Of a DNA stretch of 64,000 bases, positions 62,101 through 64,000 are shown piece by piece. Position 1 is the stretch's first letter; every line of letters begins with the position of its first letter. This DNA comes from Massilia sp. 9096 (GTDB lineage: Bacteria; Pseudomonadota; Gammaproteobacteria; Burkholderiales; Burkholderiaceae_D), in assembly GCF_000745265.1 (NCBI RefSeq), contig NZ_JQNN01000001.1, positions 2,046,001 to 2,110,000 of the forward strand. Direction: 5' to 3'. A model generated the notes under the pieces. It ran no database searches. It had not been told where the DNA came from and saw only the letters and a program-made list of their open reading frames with translations. The position numbers and the translations under genes are program-made.

Positions 62101-62607
62101 GTCGCCGCTGGGCCGGCGCAGCTGGTCGCGGCCTTCGGCCCAGTCGGTCAGCCAGTCGGCGCGGTAGACCTGGTACTGGTCGTACAGGTCGGCCAGGCGC
62201 TCGGCCAGCTGCAGGCGCCGCTCGGGGTCGGGGTCGCGCAGGAAATGGCGCAGCGGCTCGAATTTTTCCTTCTGCAGCAGTTCGGGCAGCAGGCGCATCA
62301 GGCGCCAGGTCAACGCGTCCTTGTCGAACGGCGAACGCTTGGGCACCCGTTCCGGCCCCAGCATGCCGCGGTAGGCCTCCCACTGGAAGCGCGCCGGCAG
62401 CGCCACGCGCGTGGCCGCGCACACGCCGAGGTCTTCGGCCAGTGCGATCTTGAGCCACTCGGCCACGCCGTTGGACTGCACCAGCACGATTTCCTCTTCG
62501 AGCGGCCCGAGCGGATGCTGGCGCAGCCAGTCGAACACGGCGGCGCGCAGCAGCTCCATCTGGTTGCCGTGCAGGATGAGGAGACCGGGGGTGATGGTGG
62601 TAGGCAT
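59128..62607 (-). CDS. recC: RecBCD gamma subunit RecC (Chi recognition)
   Basis: A 1159-residue subunit that scans for Chi and holds RecB and RecD. It shows the family start LLILHGNQMELLRAAVFDWLRQHPLGPLEEEIVLVQSNGVAEWLK, the inactivated helicase-like core ARFQWEAYRGMLG, RVILFGMSTLPYQTIQAL, the VVMVPDIDTFSAAV region near 400 and a nuclease-like C-terminal domain. The ATG at 62607 was chosen because family similarity begins there; no ribosome site is obvious, and longer in-frame starts exist upstream. It is the first gene of recCBD. Confidence 0.94.
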   Translation of the reverse strand: MPTTITPGLLILHGNQMELLRAAVFDWLRQHPLGPLEEEIVLVQSNGVAEWLKIALAEDLGVCAATRVALPARFQWEAYRGMLGPERVPKRSPFDKDALTWRLMRLLPELLQKEKFEPLRHFLRDPDPERRLQLAERLADLYDQYQVYRADWLTDWAEGRDQLRRPSGDPVALTHDQCWQACLWREIHASLPPERRWSGRATIHQQFMAAVEEDRKPVLRLPRRVILFGMSTLPYQTIQALAGLSRHTQVLLAVPNPCQFYWGDIIEGRELLKAASKRHKPREGKELADVPVEQLHAHSHPLLASWGRQGRDFVRMLDEFDNGEGAQYANMRVDLFDEDPGETLLGQVQAAIRDLQPLSEHPHFAPPQEDRSIEFHIAHSAQREVEVLHDQLLSWFAEDTENPLRPRDVVVMVPDIDTFSAAVHAVFDQHRRNDARYIPFEIGDVKDRSVNPLLVAFEWLLRLPQQRCRQSEVRDLLDVPALAHRFGVEENDLAILGHWIEGASVRWGLDAKHREGLGLGSAGEQNSWLFGIRRMLLGYASGAGNSFAGIEPYAEVGGLDAALAGSLAELVEALLAWRELLDATLTPVEWGERARALVSRFFRASDDEDRMMLNQLEEALQCWLEICENALFEEPVPLAVMREAWLGELDQPALTQQFVSGGVTFCTLMPMRAVPFRVVCLLGMNDGDFPRRSQPSDFDLLMMPGMGRPGDRSRRDDDRYLMLEALLAARDKLYVSWVGRNVRDNTEQPASVLVSQLRDYLAAGWDLDLQERTTVHALQPFSRRYFEEGGLLTYAGEWRSAYRDEGGEGGEGVEGDPETALDAAAVEVTDDLPPFELELDATLKLGELASFLRQPARYFFRRRLAVQFNDLEVVGEDEEPFALDALERYLLEDTLLDDSGAPEPRHEVRRVLNARAERLTREGVLPIGLIGKQWQEQLVDDLVPVRSSWLELGARFPDSAPKLAVSLDLAGVALEDWIDRLRSNAVETVWLVQISSRVLDRKGAPRGDKLIAPWLRQLAAAAMGVPVTGYLVARDATVEMAPLPQEAALYGLRQLVKLWKANLDQPLPVACKTALAHLAGNDAREIYDGGFELRGEVESDACLARLWPEFSALRASGGWPAVAEQLYGPLAAWLKEGVTVTQHGDPSKAGFGPDLGAAA

Positions 62608-62818
62608 GACAGGAGATGACGCATCCGGGGAGACTCGCGCAGGATACACCGGGCGGCAGCGAAAAGGTAGGCACATGGCTGAGTAATCGGCATGAATTCG
62701 CGGCTGCTCCACGCGCGCGGGTGCATGCGGGCGCGGGCGCGCGCGGGATCGTTGCTAAGATGACGCATTCATCACGCATTCATCACATCGTAGCGGCACA
62801 TATTCACGAGGAAGCAGC

Positions 62819-64000
62819 ATGCAAGAACAACAGGATCCGAACCTCTGGCTGGAAGACATCGACTCGACCCGCGCGCTCGGCTGGGTCGGCGACCGCAACC
62901 GCGAGGCCGAGGCCGAACTCACGGCCGATGCGCACTACGCGCCGCTCAAGACCGAACTGAAGACGATCCTCGATTCCAAGGAGCGCATCCCCTACATCGC
63001 CATGCACGGCGACTGGTATTACAACTTCTGGAAAGATGCCGAGCACCCGCGCGGCCTGTGGCGCCGCACGACGCTGGACGAGTTCCGCCGGAGCGAGCCG
63101 CGCTGGGAGACCGTGCTCGACCTCGACGCGCTGGCGGCAAGCGAAGACGAGAACTGGGTCTGGGCCGGCAGCCAGAAACTGCCGCCGCGCGGCGACCGGG
63201 CCCTGGTCTCGCTGTCGCGCGGCGGCGGCGACGCCCACGTGGTGCGCGAGTTCGACCTCACCACCTGCGCCTTCGTGCCGGCCGAGGAAGGCGGCTTCGC
63301 GCTGCCGGAAGCCAAGTCGAGCGTCGGCTGGATCGACCACGACAGCATCTTCGTGGCCACCGATTTCGGCGAAGGCGCGATGACCACGTCGGGCTATCCG
63401 CGCATCGTCAAGCAGTGGCGGCGCGGCGCGCCGCTGGCTGCCGCCGTCACCGTGTACGAGGTGGAACCGGACGATTTGTCGGCCTCGGCCTGGCAGGATG
63501 CGACGCCCGGCTTCGAGCGCCAGTTCGTGCAGCGCCAGATCGACTTCTACAGCAGCGAGATGTTCCTGCGCACCGCCGCGGGCGAGCTGGTCAAGATCGA
63601 CAAGCCCGAGGATGCCAACGCTTTCACGGTGCGCGACCAATTGATCGTCGAGCTGCGCTCGGACTGGCAGGTCGATGCCGCTGCCGGCGGGCATACCTAC
63701 CCGCAGGGTGCGCTGCTGGCGATGGATTTCGAGCGCTTCATGGCGGGCGAGCGCGCGTTCGAACTCCTGTTCGTGCCCTCGCCGACCACGTCGCTGGACG
63801 GCGTCGCCGCCACGCGCAGCATGCTCCTGCTGACCATCCTCGACAAGGTCAAGAACCGCATCGTCGAGCTGCAGCATGTAAACGGCGCCTGGCAACGGCG
63901 CGAGGTCGAGGCGCCCGGCATCGGTTCGCTCGACGTTTCCGCTGTCGACGAGTTCGAGTCCGACCACTACTTCCTGAACGTCACCGATTTCCTCACGCCG
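62819..64000 (+). CDS. Prolyl oligopeptidase-family serine peptidase, N-terminal part (runs off the window)
   Basis: 394 codons are visible. The opening QDPNLWLEDIDSTRALGWVGDRNREAEAEL is the classic S9 prolyl oligopeptidase N-terminus, followed by the beta-propeller domain (YIAMHGDWYYNFWKDAEHPRGLWRRTTLDEF). The catalytic Ser-Asp-His domain lies beyond 64000. There is no signal peptide, so it is probably cytoplasmic. AGGA lies 8 bases before the ATG. It runs divergently from recC, 211 bases away. Confidence 0.92.
   Translation, partial: MQEQQDPNLWLEDIDSTRALGWVGDRNREAEAELTADAHYAPLKTELKTILDSKERIPYIAMHGDWYYNFWKDAEHPRGLWRRTTLDEFRRSEPRWETVLDLDALAASEDENWVWAGSQKLPPRGDRALVSLSRGGGDAHVVREFDLTTCAFVPAEEGGFALPEAKSSVGWIDHDSIFVATDFGEGAMTTSGYPRIVKQWRRGAPLAAAVTVYEVEPDDLSASAWQDATPGFERQFVQRQIDFYSSEMFLRTAAGELVKIDKPEDANAFTVRDQLIVELRSDWQVDAAAGGHTYPQGALLAMDFERFMAGERAFELLFVPSPTTSLDGVAATRSMLLLTILDKVKNRIVELQHVNGAWQRREVEAPGIGSLDVSAVDEFESDHYFLNVTDFLTP

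Noticed and set aside
62766..62790. ACGCATTCATC direct repeat before the prolyl oligopeptidase gene
   Set aside because: Only two short copies; no link to a known regulator site, so it is not reported as a feature.
1..64000. CRISPR arrays, insertion sequences, prophage, integrase or rRNA
   Set aside because: None was found on reading both strands; no spaced repeat array, transposase motif or phage gene was seen.

Overview
The window is high-GC chromosomal DNA that looks like a Massilia/Telluria-type member of the Oxalobacteraceae (Betaproteobacteria). This is inferred from gene content: a PEP-CTERM sorting signal, RelA of the EFDD type, ETF-ubiquinone oxidoreductase, the 3-hydroxybutyrate/acetoacetate enzymes, RecBCD, and many GGDEF/EAL and PAS histidine kinase genes. 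No prophage, transposase, integrase, CRISPR array or rRNA was seen. Genes are dense, and many neighbours overlap by ATGA or GTGA, so translational coupling is common.

Layout. 1-1072: 5' part of thrS and tRNA-Val(GAC), both minus, with a terminator between them. 1242-6058 (plus): EAL/GAF membrane protein, CDF metal exporter, TrxR-like flavoprotein. 6241-12862 (minus): small hydrophilic protein, lipoprotein, MCE protein and MlaE-type permease without an ATPase, relA, RidA-family protein, hydrolase. 13011-16377 (plus): bdhA, a coupled gene starting in a 12-bp tandem repeat, hybrid kinase. 16502-20162 (minus): secreted metzincin protease with a C-terminal dockerin-like module, followed by a cohesin-like PEP-CTERM protein. 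20489-24342 (plus): amidohydrolase, dctA, HDOD protein. 24339-30276 (minus): lipoproteins, prolyl-4-hydroxylase-like enzyme, di-haem peroxidase, and a large phosphoesterase behind a good Pho box. 30400-33805: a scarred region with an ABC-ATPase remnant, a SIMPL protein, a 5'-truncated ABC permease abutting a 5'-truncated M56-TonB gene, and an intact TonB-domain protein. 33926-38434: scoBA, a divergent PAS-LuxR regulator, and a four-gene CsgG/lipoprotein operon. 38628-43612: thioesterase, hydrolase and SDR, ETF-QO, and a ParD-like/methionine aminopeptidase pair. 43847-50489: a 46-residue protein, a solute-binding protein with a permease stump, assorted enzymes, sbp and pbpG. 50583-62607 (minus): large hybrid kinase and recCBD. 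62819-64000 (plus): start of a prolyl oligopeptidase-family gene.

How genes fit together. BdhA and ScoAB together convert 3-hydroxybutyrate to acetoacetyl-CoA, and ETF-QO passes acyl-CoA dehydrogenase electrons to quinone. The phosphoesterase is predicted to answer phosphate starvation. RecC, RecB and RecD form one coupled operon. The most unusual pair is the dockerin-like protease with the cohesin-like, envelope-sorted partner: the sequence suggests a protease held at the cell surface by a cohesin-dockerin contact, outside any cellulosome.
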